Below are positions 1 to 8,135 of a DNA stretch of 64,000 nt, in pieces; the first letter of the stretch is position 1; every line of letters begins with the position of its first letter. Source of the stretch: JACKCD01 sp041390905 (GTDB taxonomy: Bacteria > Chloroflexota > Anaerolineae > Promineifilales > Promineifilaceae); assembly GCA_041390905.1 (NCBI GenBank), contig JAWKPA010000013.1:248001-312000 (forward strand), given 5' to 3'. The notes under the pieces were generated by a model. It was not told the DNA's origin and made no database searches. It was given only the letters and a program-made list of their open reading frames with translations. The position numbers and the translations under genes are program-made.

Positions 1-717
1 GGGGCCGGCCGGAATCTCATTCAACGCCATAAAATCAGTCAGCAAATCATACAAATTCCACGGGCTGCTGGACACATAGAAAATCGGATTGCTCGTATCC
101 CCCCGTGCGCCACGCTGCAACGCCTGGTAAAACGCCGCTACGCCGGGAAAGGGCAGCCGCGTGCGGGCGTTGTGCAAAAAGGTGAGTTGCGCGACCTTGA
201 GCAAATTGGTGGCAAATGTTTGCAAGATAGTGTCGTCCACATCGCTAATCACCCCAAATTGGGCATTGGCTGGCGGCACAATCACTTCGCCTACACCCCG
301 CACCTCTGGCTGCTCCAGCAGGGCTACGGTGGCAGTGTAGGGGTGGTGGGCGGGCGCAAGCCGTGGCGTGGGGGTTAGCTCAAGAAAAAAGTACCCTTCT
401 TCATCGGTCACGGTTTCCACAGCCTGGTCAGCCAGGTGAATTTGCAGTAGTGTACCGGGCAGTTCGTCGCTGTCAAAACGGCGATACACCGACAGCAGAT
501 TGTCCCACATGGTGTCATTGTCGCTGGCGGGCAAAATGCCTTTGTCCTCCAGCACGCGCCCGCGTAGATACAGCTTTTCTGACGTGCCGTGCCCTCGGTA
601 AACCACAATCTGCACTTTTTCGGTGCCACCCAGCCGCTTGTGAAGCTGGTACCGCAGGTCATCAAACCGAGTTTCGGCCTGATACCCAAGTTGGGCTAGT
701 TTTTGTTTCCATTCCAT
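1..717 (-). CDS. APP1-type phosphatidate phosphatase (DUF2183), C-terminus outside window
   Basis: The open frame runs from an ATG whose complement ends at 717 to the window edge and gives 239 residues. Residues 159-163 read DVDDT inside VISDVDDTIL, the catalytic DxDxT motif of the APP1/DUF2183 HAD-like phosphatases. SSSPWNLYDLL at about 216-226 is the second hallmark of the family. Residues 1-145 form the N-terminal region typical of bacterial members. Members are thought to dephosphorylate phosphatidic acid or related lipids; the substrate here is inferred. The 3' end is cut off. No good Shine-Dalgarno is visible, and an intrinsic terminator sits about 15 nt upstream of the start. Confidence 0.85.
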   Translation of the reverse strand, partial: MEWKQKLAQLGYQAETRFDDLRYQLHKRLGGTEKVQIVVYRGHGTSEKLYLRGRVLEDKGILPASDNDTMWDNLLSVYRRFDSDELPGTLLQIHLADQAVETVTDEEGYFFLELTPTPRLAPAHHPYTATVALLEQPEVRGVGEVIVPPANAQFGVISDVDDTILQTFATNLLKVAQLTFLHNARTRLPFPGVAAFYQALQRGARGDTSNPIFYVSSSPWNLYDLLTDFMALNEIPAGP

Positions 718-730
718 AAGGGGTATTGTA

Positions 731-765
731 CAAAAAAAGACCTCTCGCTGGGAGAGGTCTTTTGT
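731..765 (-). terminator. Intrinsic terminator just upstream of the APP1 gene
   Basis: A 12-bp perfect stem (735-746 with 752-763) with a 5-nt loop reads GAGAGGTCTTTTTTTG on the minus strand, a textbook intrinsic terminator. It ends about 15 nt before the APP1 ATG. It therefore either ends a small RNA transcribed from the leader or acts as an attenuator. On the plus strand the T run is only four long. Confidence 0.75.
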
Positions 766-789
766 CGTTACTTGATTGGCATCACATAT

Positions 790-885
790 CGCTCTGCTTT
801 GGGGTTGCACCAAAGGCAGTCGTTCCATTCGCTGGCTCCCGTCACCGCCTTCCCTAAACGGCGACTTTGTTCAAATAGCCAGGCA
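790..885 (-). ncRNA. Candidate structured leader or small RNA
   Basis: On the minus strand upstream of the terminator, 877-882 (AGCCAG on +) pairs with 832-837 and encloses a 7-bp helix, 841-847 with 859-865 (one G-U). A second hairpin pairs 794-802 with 810-819 with one bulge. The order of two hairpins, terminator and start codon resembles a riboswitch or an independent small RNA. I could not match it to T-box, cobalamin, TPP, c-di-GMP, 6S or SRP consensus. The remainder of 720-1161 shows no gene, only one ACGGCCGT copy at 1099. Confidence 0.35.
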
Positions 886-1161
886 AAAAAAGTGCGGGCT
901 TTGCTTTTTGTCAGCATCTGTATGTGTTCTTACTCCTATTGACTACAACAATGATAGACACTGGTGGTGACAAATGGTCACTCCTTGCTCAGAGAGGAGT
1001 ATAAGGATTGGGTACTGTGAATCATATGTGACCTTCGTACTACTGCAACTAGTCGGTATGATAAAAGGAGGGTATAGTTTGCGCGGTGTGGTGGGAAAAC
1101 GGCCGTTGTGCCAATCCTCCACCACCCATAATCAATCCATTCCCACCTGTGCGGAGGAACC

Positions 1162-2736
1162 ATGATCTTTAAGAGTCCCTATCCCGATGTCGAAATCCCC
1201 AATCTCTCCCTCACCGAATTCCTGTTAGAGCGTATTGCGCCCTTTGCCAGCAAGGCCGCCCTCATTGATGGCCCCAGCGGGCGCACTATCACCTACGGCC
1301 AGCTTGGTGGAGCCATTCGCCTCGTTGCAGCCAGCCTCAGCCAGCGCGGTTTTGGCAAGGGCGATGTGTTTGCCATCTACAGCCCCAATATCCCCGAATA
1401 CGCCATCGCCTTTCACGGCGTCTCCCTGGCCGGTGGCATTGTCACCACTGCCAACCCCCTCTATACCGCCGACGAACTAGCCCACCAGCTCAACGACTCT
1501 AACGCCAAATACCTCCTTACCATTCCCATGTTTTTGGACAAAGCCCAGGAAGCGGCGGCCAAATCCAGCATCCAGGAAGTCTTTGTCTTTGGCGAAGCTG
1601 AAGGTGCCACCCCCTTTGCCTCTTTGCTCCGCAGCGACAGCAAGATGTCGCCAGTTAGTTTTGACCCGGCCGAAGATTTGATTGTGCTGCCCTATTCCAG
1701 CGGCACAACCGGCCTGCCCAAGGGGGTTATGCTGACCCACCGCAACATCGTTGCCAACATCGTCCAAGTGGAAGGTATGACTGATTTTGACCTTGTGACG
1801 GAGGAAGATGTCGTGGTTGGCGTGCTGCCCTTTTTCCACATCTACGGCATGGTTGTCATCATGAACATGACGCTGGTGCGCGGCGCAACCGTTGTCACCG
1901 TGCCGCGCTTTGAACCGGCACAGTTTTTGGAAGTCATGCAAAAATACAAGGTCACTCGCGCCAACTTGGTTCCCCCCATTCTCGTTTTCCTTGCCAAGCA
2001 CCCGGTTGTGGCGCAATTTGATCTTTCTGCCCTGAAAACGCTCAACTCAGGCGCGGCCCCGCTGGGTACAGAACTGGCGGAAGAGGTGGCGGCGCGGATT
2101 GGCTGCGCGGTTTATCAGGGGTATGGGATGACGGAAACCAGCCCTGTGACGCATATTTGCCCAGTCAAAGAGCCAATGAAATATGCTTCGGTGGGGCCGG
2201 CCGTACCCAACATGGAGATCAAGGTAGCCGACACCGCAACCGGGGAAGCCGTGGGGGTGAACGAACGGGGCGAAATTTGTATGCGTGGCCCCAACATTAT
2301 GAAAGGATATTTGAACAACCCCGCCGCTACTGCCGCCACCATTGACAGCGAAGGATGGCTGCATTCAGGTGACGTGGGTTATATTGACGAAGACGGCGAC
2401 TTTTTCATCGTAGACCGGGTGAAAGAGTTGATCAAGTACAAGGGGTTCCAGGTAGCGCCGGCCGAACTAGAAGCGTTGCTGCTGGGTCATCCCGCCATTG
2501 CCGACGTCGCCGTCATCCCCAGCCCCGACGACGAGGCGGGCGAGGTGCCAAAGGCGTTTATTGTTGCCAAACAGGAAATCAGCGCCGAAGAAATTCAGGA
2601 ATGGGTGGCGGCGCAGGTGTCGCCACACAAGAAGATTCGGCGGGTGGAGTTTGTTAGCGAAATCCCCAAATCTATTTCCGGCAAAATTTTGCGCCGTGTG
2701 CTGGTGGAACAGGAACGGGCGAACAGTAATCAGTAA
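1162..2736 (+). CDS. Acyl-CoA synthetase, 4-coumarate-CoA ligase-like
   Basis: This 524-residue class I adenylate-forming enzyme activates a carboxylic acid with ATP and transfers it to CoA. The P-loop-like YSSGTTGLPKGVMLTH, the YGMTETSP motif, the GWLHSGDVGYIDEDGDFFIVDR hinge and the C-terminal catalytic lysine in PKSISGKILRR are all present. The opening IFKSPYPDVEIPN resembles plant-type 4CL proteins. GGAGGA lies 5-8 nt before the ATG. Medium- or long-chain fatty acids, or aryl acids, are all possible substrates. The gene contains no ACGGCCGT copy, and its wording drifts from C-rich to G-rich along its length. Confidence 0.85.
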   Translation: MIFKSPYPDVEIPNLSLTEFLLERIAPFASKAALIDGPSGRTITYGQLGGAIRLVAASLSQRGFGKGDVFAIYSPNIPEYAIAFHGVSLAGGIVTTANPLYTADELAHQLNDSNAKYLLTIPMFLDKAQEAAAKSSIQEVFVFGEAEGATPFASLLRSDSKMSPVSFDPAEDLIVLPYSSGTTGLPKGVMLTHRNIVANIVQVEGMTDFDLVTEEDVVVGVLPFFHIYGMVVIMNMTLVRGATVVTVPRFEPAQFLEVMQKYKVTRANLVPPILVFLAKHPVVAQFDLSALKTLNSGAAPLGTELAEEVAARIGCAVYQGYGMTETSPVTHICPVKEPMKYASVGPAVPNMEIKVADTATGEAVGVNERGEICMRGPNIMKGYLNNPAATAATIDSEGWLHSGDVGYIDEDGDFFIVDRVKELIKYKGFQVAPAELEALLLGHPAIADVAVIPSPDDEAGEVPKAFIVAKQEISAEEIQEWVAAQVSPHKKIRRVEFVSEIPKSISGKILRRVLVEQERANSNQ

Positions 2737-2796
2737 ACGGTAACCAGTAATCGGGCGGCAAGAAGTTCAACTTCTTCCGAGAAGTTGAACTTCTGA
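2726..2796. repeat. Intergenic repeat: AGTAATC units plus AGAAGTTSAACTTCT palindrome pair
   Basis: A short run of AGTAATC/GGTAACC units is followed by two copies of AGAAGTTSAACTTCT (2761-2775 and 2780-2794). Each is nearly self-palindromic, and together they form a larger hairpin. It is a short member of the family seen at 9643, 17574, 35089 and 47120. Confidence 0.7.
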
Positions 2797-2821
2797 ATCG
2801 TTGACCACAAGGAGGGTGCAA

Positions 2822-3301
2822 ATGAATGATGACGTTGTTTATACGTCGCATGTGCGAATTGAACGGGTGAAGGGGCCGCTGCGGCGGGCGTATCTGCCGC
2901 AGGAGGCAGAGCCGGTGCTGTTCGGGGTTCATTCCGAGGTGGCGGCGCATTATGGGGTGGATACGAAGGTCCACAACCCCCACGCCACGACGCTGGATTA
3001 TGTGATTGCCGCGACGGGTGGCTGACTGACCGGGACGTTTGGCGGCGCGCTGGAAGCGCGTCAAATTCCGGCGGGTGAAGGGCTGTTGACCAGCGATGTG
3101 CGCGGCGAGGTGGAGAAGGATGGGCGGGTATTGGTGATTAAGCGGATCCATGTGACGTATTATTTGAAGGTGGCGGCGGAGAACCGGGAAACGGCCGTTC
3201 GTGTCCACGATTTTCACGCCGATTTCTGCCCCGTCGCCCGCTCAATCAAAGGGTGCATTGACATTACCACGGAGCTGGTGATGGAAGAAAAAGGTAATTA
3301 G
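2822..3301 (+). CDS. OsmC-like protein with in-frame UGA, candidate selenoprotein
   Basis: AAGGAGGG precedes the ATG at 2822. The frame reads 67 codons, meets TGA at 3023-3025, and continues in the same frame for 91 more codons to TAG at 3299-3301. Both halves belong to one OsmC-like fold (N-terminal strands, then LTGTFGGALEARQI helix, then HADFCPVARSI). The TGA falls in ATGG(TGA)LTGTFGGAL, where OsmC relatives carry the peroxidatic cysteine. A hairpin with 6-bp stem (3046-3051 with 3055-3060) and GGA loop starts about 20 nt after the TGA, with the loop at 26 nt, within the range of bacterial SECIS elements. The alternative is a nonsense mutation. OsmC proteins reduce hydroperoxides or remove reactive thiol adducts. 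Confidence 0.65.
3026..3080 (+). promoter_or_regulatory. SECIS-like hairpin downstream of UGA
   Basis: The arm CGCGCT at 3046-3051 pairs perfectly with AGCGCG at 3055-3060 and leaves a GGA loop. TTTG at 3038-3041 can extend the stem with CAAA at 3062-3065 across an internal loop. The stem also encodes the ALEAR residues, so part of its symmetry may come from codon choice. Confidence 0.45.
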
Positions 3302-3322
3302 AGGTTGGAGATTGGAGATTTA
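3302..3322. repeat. Half copy of GGAGATTGG repeat
   Basis: AGGTTGGAGATTGGAGATT is one arm of the GGAGATTGG hairpin family that is complete at 4321, 13521, 14704 and 30563. It begins directly after the OsmC stop codon. Confidence 0.6.
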
Positions 3323-3350
3323 AAGGCTCTAAAATTGCGCCTGTCGCTGT

Positions 3351-3356
3351 TATAAT
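3351..3356 (+). promoter_or_regulatory. -10 box placed for a leaderless transcript
   Basis: A perfect TATAAT ends 6 nt before the ATG at 3363, which puts the expected transcription start on or next to the A of the start codon. No Shine-Dalgarno precedes that ATG. No clear -35 hexamer is visible. Confidence 0.45.
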
Positions 3357-3362
3357 TCCACT

Positions 3363-3752
3363 ATGAGTACACAAATATTGTTAAATATTCCTGACAATGT
3401 TTATAGCCATGCCGAGAAACTTGCTGCCAAAATGCAGCGGGATGTTTCTGATTTGTTCTTGGACGCGATTGTACGTTCCTATGCGCCATTTCCTGTTGAT
3501 CCCCGACGTGGTGCAATGAATCAGGAAGTAGCTGCTTACAAACTGCTTCATCCGCAACTGGTCAAAAGCCATTTCGGCCAATACGTAGCCATCACAAACG
3601 GTCAGCTCGTTGATAGTGATCCCGATCCCGTTGCTTTACTTAGGCGAGTCCGCCAGAATTTTCCCAATCAGGTTGTCTTGCGGCGCAAAGTTGAAATAAA
3701 TGACACGCCTGAAATTCGTGTTAATCATCCACGTATCTACACCCAACCATGA
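3363..3752 (+). CDS. DUF5678-like small protein paired with protease
   Basis: This 129-residue protein has an N-terminal helix typical of ribbon-helix-helix or antitoxin-like openings (TQILLNIPDNVYSHAEKLA). Its C-terminal part, HFGQYVAITNGQLVDSDPDPVALLRRVR, resembles the DUF5678 pattern. It overlaps the next gene by 4 nt (ATGA), so the two are translationally coupled. The function is unknown; pairing with a retropepsin-like protein suggests a substrate or partner. The start is chosen from the -10 box six nt upstream. Confidence 0.6.
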   Translation: MSTQILLNIPDNVYSHAEKLAAKMQRDVSDLFLDAIVRSYAPFPVDPRRGAMNQEVAAYKLLHPQLVKSHFGQYVAITNGQLVDSDPDPVALLRRVRQNFPNQVVLRRKVEINDTPEIRVNHPRIYTQP

Positions 3753-4144
3753 CGCGCCGCATCACATTTGATTATGATCAAGCCTATTACCCAGCCGCAC
3801 CGCAAATAGAAATTACGGTAGATGGCTATGATCCTGAATATGAGCCAGTTGCTTTGTCTGCTTTTGCTGATTCGGGAGCAGATGGAACCATGTTGCCACG
3901 CGAGGTGTTGGAAGCAGTAGGCGCAGAATATGCCGATACAGTGATTTTGCGAGGGACGGCTGGGGGTGTTCAGCAACTGGATAGATATACAATACGAGTT
4001 CGCATTGGTAGTCAAACGATACATGGCGTTGAAGCTGTGGCTACTGGACGAGGCAGCGAACCCATTTTGGGGCGAGACGTGTTGAATGCTTTTGTTATTA
4101 CCTTAAATGGGCCCGCCAACATAACAGAAATCGCTTTAGATTAA
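3749..4144 (+). CDS. Retropepsin-like aspartyl protease, single domain
   Basis: The protein has 131 residues. ADSGADGTMLPREVL at about 41-55 contains the D-S-G-A active-site motif, and ILGRDVLNAF near the C-terminus matches the second conserved element of bacterial retropepsin-like proteins. One such domain gives half an active site, so it would act as a homodimer. No signal peptide or membrane segment is seen, so it should be cytoplasmic. It is coupled to the preceding gene; the target is unknown. Confidence 0.7.
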   Translation: MTRRITFDYDQAYYPAAPQIEITVDGYDPEYEPVALSAFADSGADGTMLPREVLEAVGAEYADTVILRGTAGGVQQLDRYTIRVRIGSQTIHGVEAVATGRGSEPILGRDVLNAFVITLNGPANITEIALD

Positions 4145-4158
4145 ACAGTATTGTTTTT

Positions 4159-4298
4159 GTCTGAGAGCCTGTCGGAAAAAGAAAATGGATGCGCGGATAA
4201 CACGGATCAAAGCGGATTTTCGCAGATAAAAAAGGAAAAATCCGCCTTAATCCCTGCAAATCCGTGTTATCTGCGCATCTATTCAGACTTCTCAGACA
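4159..4298. repeat. 140-nt palindromic element with TGTCTGAGA ends
   Basis: TGTCTGAGA (4159-4167) at the left end matches TCTCAGACA (4290-4298) at the right. Inside, 4188-4207 is an imperfect inverted copy of 4260-4279 (GGATAACACGGAT against ATCCGTGTTATC). It has the look of a small non-autonomous element or a large transcript-end hairpin. Confidence 0.6.
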
Positions 4299-4320
4299 AT
4301 CTCCTGGAAAAAACAAGCCA

Positions 4321-4386
4321 TTAGAGATTGGAGATTGGAGATTGGTGAACCTTCATCAATCTCCAATCTCCAATCCCCAATCTCTA
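4321..4386. repeat. GGAGATTGG-family hairpin
   Basis: AGAGATTGGAGATTGG units form the left arm; ATCTCCAATCTCC units form the right arm after a short spacer. The open frame of the next gene extends into it, but the Shine-Dalgarno lies after it. Confidence 0.75.
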
Positions 4387-4403
4387 CAAATTTAACGAGG
4401 AAT

Positions 4404-5351
4404 ATGATAGTTGTTGCAAGTTCAAACGGCCGTGTTGGAATCCAGGCGGCCATGGATGTGTTGAAGGCGGGCGGAACGGCCGTTTCTGCGGTCGAGGCCG
4501 GTATTCGCCTGGTTGAAGCCAACCCCGAAGACCATTCGGTGGGGTACAACAGCTACCCGAATATTTTGGGGGAGTTGGAGCTGGATGCGAGTATCATGAA
4601 CGGCCGTTCGCTCGAAAGCGGTGCCGTCGGTGCCATGCGCGGCTACATCTATGCCATCACCGTTGCCCGGCAAGTCATGGAAAAGCTGCCCCACGTCTTT
4701 CTGGCCGGGGAAGGTGCCGAACGGTTTGCCGCCGAAATGGGGCATGAACGCGCCACCGAACTGGTGCGTGACGAAATCATGGCCTTCCGCGAGCAGCGGC
4801 TCAAGCGCGACATGCCGGTGGAAGTGTTCGACTCCCTCGCCCAGCGCAACGACCTGTACGAATGGGTCAAGCTGGCAACCGACCCCCAGCGTACCTACGG
4901 CACCGTCAACTTTTTAGCCAAAGACAGCCACGGCGACATTTGTGCCGGGGTCAGCACCAGCGGCTGGGCGTGGAAATATCCCGGTCGTCTCGGCGATTCT
5001 CCCATCATTGGCGCAGGCAACTACGCCGACAACCGATTCGGTGCCGCCGCCTGCACCGGCATGGGCGAAATGGCAATTCGCGCCTCCACCGCCCACAGCG
5101 TCGTTTTTTACATGAAAATGGGGCTGTCGGTAGAAGAAGCTGGCATTCGGGCGATGGAAGACCTCAACGACCTCGGCGGGCGTTACATTAGCCGCATGAA
5201 TCTGGTCGCCCTGGACAAGGACGGCACCCCCGGCGGCTTCAGCAGTGGGCAAGACACAACCTATATCTACCAAACGGCCGATATGGACACCTACGCCGAA
5301 CCCAGCCGCACCTACGTCAGCATTCCCACTCGCTGGGATCAAGAAAAATAA
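4404..5351 (+). CDS. N(4)-(beta-N-acetylglucosaminyl)-L-asparaginase / Ntn-type asparaginase
   Basis: This is a 315-residue member of the glycosylasparaginase/isoaspartyl peptidase family, which self-cleaves to expose an N-terminal threonine. The GTVNFLAKDSHGDICAGVSTSG segment carries that Thr (in YGTVN), and GDSPIIGAGNYADN plus CTGMGE are the substrate-binding parts. The start at 4404 is chosen because AACGAGGA precedes it and upstream codons fall in the repeat. No signal peptide is visible, whereas many homologues are exported. It hydrolyses the Asn-GlcNAc bond of glycoasparagine or related beta-aspartyl amides. Confidence 0.82.
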   Translation: MIVVASSNGRVGIQAAMDVLKAGGTAVSAVEAGIRLVEANPEDHSVGYNSYPNILGELELDASIMNGRSLESGAVGAMRGYIYAITVARQVMEKLPHVFLAGEGAERFAAEMGHERATELVRDEIMAFREQRLKRDMPVEVFDSLAQRNDLYEWVKLATDPQRTYGTVNFLAKDSHGDICAGVSTSGWAWKYPGRLGDSPIIGAGNYADNRFGAAACTGMGEMAIRASTAHSVVFYMKMGLSVEEAGIRAMEDLNDLGGRYISRMNLVALDKDGTPGGFSSGQDTTYIYQTADMDTYAEPSRTYVSIPTRWDQEK

Positions 5352-5356
5352 AAATG

Positions 5357-5434
5357 GGACGCAGATTGGCCCGATTTTCCTGATTTGTATGATAACCATG
5401 CAAAAATCAGGTCAATCAGGAAAATCTGCGTCCT
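5357..5434. repeat. Hairpin between convergent genes
   Basis: GGACGCAGATT near 5357 is answered by AATCTGCGTCC ending at 5433, with inner TTTCCTGATT / AATCAGG arms. It lies between convergent stop codons (5351 and 5433) and overlaps the stop of the minus-strand gene, so it could act as a two-way terminator. A relative (GGACGCTGATT) lies at 49445. Confidence 0.65.
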
Positions 5435-6512
5435 ATTCTCCCTCTGAAACCAACGTCTCCACCGGCCGATAGGGTTGGTCATAGCCAAAGTAGCCGGGGC
5501 CGCCGAGGGCGATGCCGCCGGGGGTGCGCCAACGGCCGTTACACGGAATCCCCAGCAGCGTCACCCGAAAACCATAGTGCAAACTCTCCGTCGTCACCGG
5601 CTCCCCCGTCTGGCTGTCCACCGACATAATCAGGTCTGGCACCGAGCAAAGCAGCCGCCCCGATAGCGTGCGAGCAAGCAAAAACTCGTTCTGAAAATCC
5701 ACCCGCACCGTTTCATCCGCCCCCTGCACGTCAAAATGTCCCCGCGCCCACCCCTGGGCAATCCGCCGATAGACATCGACAATCTTGCCGGAAAAAAGGC
5801 GGAACCCTCCCGCCACGTCCAAAATCGCCTGAATCGGGTCATCGTGCCGTTCTCGCGCCTGGCGCAGCGAACGGCCGATTTTTAACGCCAGCGACAGCGT
5901 ACCCGGAATCATCGCCTCCCGAATTTGCCGCCCCGTCATCGGGTAGCCCGCCATCGCCGCCCGCCCCCCCATCTGCACACAAACCGCCCGCGCAATCCGC
6001 TCCGTCTGCAAATTACTCGTCGTTTGCAGCACAATGCAGTTGCCCGCCGCATCCACCAGCGTCGCGGGCGTAGCCGGAATGTCAAACAGCGTCGGCGTAA
6101 TCATCTGCACCTCCGGGTACGCCCGCCCCATCCCGTCACAATCCACCAGCGGTAGCCCCGTCAGCGCCGCCGCCCGCACTGGCATCGTCGAGTTGCTGCC
6201 CCCCACCTCCACCGGGGCAATCGCCACTGCCTTTTTGCCCAGAAAATCCTCCAGCGCCCGCAATGCCCGCACCCCCTCATCCCCCTTCTCAATGCGCTCC
6301 ATGCCAATAACCGGCGCGCCAATGTTCCACAGCGGCACCACTAGCCCATCGTCATCCAGTTCGGCCGGCTGAACAACCCGCACCGGGCCATGCGTTTTAA
6401 TCGCCTGCTCCGCCACCAGCCGCCCCCGATACGGGTCGCCGCCGCCCCCCGTGCCTAAAATAGCGGCTCCGGTGGCGAGGTCGGTCATGTCTGTGAGTGT
6501 GATTTGGTTCAT
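5433..6512 (-). CDS. DUF917 family protein
   Basis: This 359-residue protein has the opening LATGAAILGTGGGGDPYRG and the VGGSNSTMPVRAAALTGLPLVDCDGMGRAYPE block that define the DUF917 family. Members sit next to hydantoinase/oxoprolinase genes, as here, and are treated as partners in amide-ring metabolism, though their reaction is not established. No membrane segment is seen. The next gene upstream in the operon ends at 6591. Confidence 0.8.
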   Translation of the reverse strand: MNQITLTDMTDLATGAAILGTGGGGDPYRGRLVAEQAIKTHGPVRVVQPAELDDDGLVVPLWNIGAPVIGMERIEKGDEGVRALRALEDFLGKKAVAIAPVEVGGSNSTMPVRAAALTGLPLVDCDGMGRAYPEVQMITPTLFDIPATPATLVDAAGNCIVLQTTSNLQTERIARAVCVQMGGRAAMAGYPMTGRQIREAMIPGTLSLALKIGRSLRQARERHDDPIQAILDVAGGFRLFSGKIVDVYRRIAQGWARGHFDVQGADETVRVDFQNEFLLARTLSGRLLCSVPDLIMSVDSQTGEPVTTESLHYGFRVTLLGIPCNGRWRTPGGIALGGPGYFGYDQPYRPVETLVSEGE

Positions 6513-6516
6513 GGGA

Positions 6517-6588
6517 ATTAAGAATTATGAATTATGAATTATGAAGAAGAGTCTCAATTCATAATTCATAATTCATAATTCATAATTT
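6517..6588. repeat. AATTATGAATT-type hairpin inside an operon
   Basis: The left arm is three units of GAATTAT; the right arm is four units of ATTCATA. The hairpin lies in the 78-nt gap between two same-strand genes of one operon, so it may process or attenuate the transcript rather than end it. Confidence 0.7.
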
Positions 6589-6590
6589 GT

Positions 6591-8135
6591 TTACGCTTCC
6601 CCCACCGCCTTCACCCGCACCCGCGTGGCGTTGGAGGGGAGATAGGCGAGGGGGACATCGTAAATGTCCACAATGTCCACCGTGCCGGGACGCGCTCCGG
6701 CGGCGATAGCGCGGTCAATCGCTTCCGCTTTGGCTTCTTCCAGCACCGCCTCGCGGCTGCGGCTGCTGATTTCAAAGACGCGATCCACTTCGCCGGAAAT
6801 TTGGGCAATGGCCGCGCCGACGGCGTTGGCAACGTCGTAATGGCCGGGGCGGTGAACGTGTGAAGCCCCTTTGAGGCTGTCGCCGAGCAAAATGGAGCCG
6901 CCACCCACCAAAATGACGGGCTGCGCCGCCCCGGTCAGCTTCATGCGGTCAATGGCATCCTCAACCATTTGCTGGATGGTGGCGCGGGCGGTGGCAACGG
7001 TGGCGGCATCGAGCGCGGGTTTGTGCTGCCCCACGTCGGCCATGCCGGCCGCCACGGCAATGTCGGTTGCGGTGAGCGTGGAGCCACCAAAGCAGAGGGC
7101 TTCGTCGGGCAGCCGGTAGCCGACGGATTGGGGCCCCACCAAACGGCCGTTTTCCCCCACCAGACTCCCGCCGCCCAGCCCAATCGAAAGCACATCGGGC
7201 ATCCGGAAGTTCGTCCGCACGCCGCCAATCTTCACCGCCACCGACGCTTCGCGGGGGAAGCCAGAGACCAACGCCCCCACGTCGGTGGTCGTGCCGCCGA
7301 TGTCCACCACCATGCCATCCTTGAGACCGGAGAGGAAGGCGGCGCCGCGCATGGAGTTGGTGGGGCCGGAGGCAAAGGTGAAGACGGGGAAGCGGCGGGC
7401 GTGGTCGGCGGTCATGATGGTGCCGTCGTTCTGGGTGAGATAAACGGCCAGCCTTGAGCCTGGCGAAACGGCCTCCAGCCCCAACCCCGCCAACGCCTGT
7501 TCAAACGCCGTAATGGTGCGCTCGGCCAGCGGGCGCAGGCTGGCGTTGAGAATGGTCGCGTTTTCCCGCTCCAGCAGCCCCGTGCGTCCTACCTCGTGCG
7601 AGAGGGTGATGGTGGCGTGGGGGATGAGCTGGCGCAGCAGCTCGGCCGCTTCCTGCTCGTCGTCGGCCTGCACGGGGGAGAAAATGCCGGTGATGGCGAT
7701 GTCGCTGATGCCCTGGGCGGCGATTTGCTCGCCCACGTGGCGGATTTCGTTGGGATTGAGGGGGCTGAGACGACGGCCGTCAAATTCGCGCCCGCCGTGG
7801 CACAAAAAGGCATGGGTGCCGGTGACAGCGTGCAAATCGTCGGGCCAATCTACCTTGGGCGGAATGGCGGCTCCGGCGGGGAGACAGAGGCGAATGGCGG
7901 CCACGGGAGCGAGTTCGCGCCGCTGCACGATGGCGTTGACAAAGTGGGTGGTGCCGATCATAACGGCCGTTATTTGCCCCGTCGCCCGTGGCAAAAGCTG
8001 CCGCAGTGCCGCCGTAATCCCGGCCGATACGTCCGCCGTGGTGGGGGTTTTGACGTCAGCCAGCACCTTGTCGCCCGCCATCAGAACGGCATCGGTGTTG
8101 GTGCCGCCCACGTCAATGCCAATGCGCTGGATCAT
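6591..8135 (-). CDS. Hydantoinase/5-oxoprolinase family protein (HyuA-type)
   Basis: The 514 residues cover the HyuA N-terminal and hydantoinase A domains. RIGIDVGGTNTDAVL at 4-18 is the ASKHA-fold phosphate-1 motif; VVDIGGTTTDVGAL is the second nucleotide-binding loop, and LVGGGSILL is the adenosine motif. Family enzymes couple ATP to opening of hydantoin or 5-oxoproline rings. It lies between a LURP-one-related gene (4-nt overlap) and DUF917, a recurrent arrangement. The substrate cannot be inferred. Confidence 0.8.
   Translation of the reverse strand: MIQRIGIDVGGTNTDAVLMAGDKVLADVKTPTTADVSAGITAALRQLLPRATGQITAVMIGTTHFVNAIVQRRELAPVAAIRLCLPAGAAIPPKVDWPDDLHAVTGTHAFLCHGGREFDGRRLSPLNPNEIRHVGEQIAAQGISDIAITGIFSPVQADDEQEAAELLRQLIPHATITLSHEVGRTGLLERENATILNASLRPLAERTITAFEQALAGLGLEAVSPGSRLAVYLTQNDGTIMTADHARRFPVFTFASGPTNSMRGAAFLSGLKDGMVVDIGGTTTDVGALVSGFPREASVAVKIGGVRTNFRMPDVLSIGLGGGSLVGENGRLVGPQSVGYRLPDEALCFGGSTLTATDIAVAAGMADVGQHKPALDAATVATARATIQQMVEDAIDRMKLTGAAQPVILVGGGSILLGDSLKGASHVHRPGHYDVANAVGAAIAQISGEVDRVFEISSRSREAVLEEAKAEAIDRAIAAGARPGTVDIVDIYDVPLAYLPSNATRVRVKAVGEA

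Noticed and set aside
172..719. Several plus- and minus-strand open frames of 60-118 residues
   Set aside because: They are shadows of the minus-strand APP1-type gene, whose catalytic motifs are clear in another frame.
760..960. T-box, cobalamin, TPP or c-di-GMP riboswitch upstream of the APP1 gene
   Set aside because: Fragments such as AGGGAAGGCGGTGA and TGGAACGAC look similar, but the fixed core words of each class are missing or misplaced.
3023..3025. Sequencing error or two separate genes at the in-frame TGA
   Set aside because: Frame is kept on both sides, no start codon or Shine-Dalgarno lies near the TGA, and both halves belong to one fold. A point mutation cannot be excluded.
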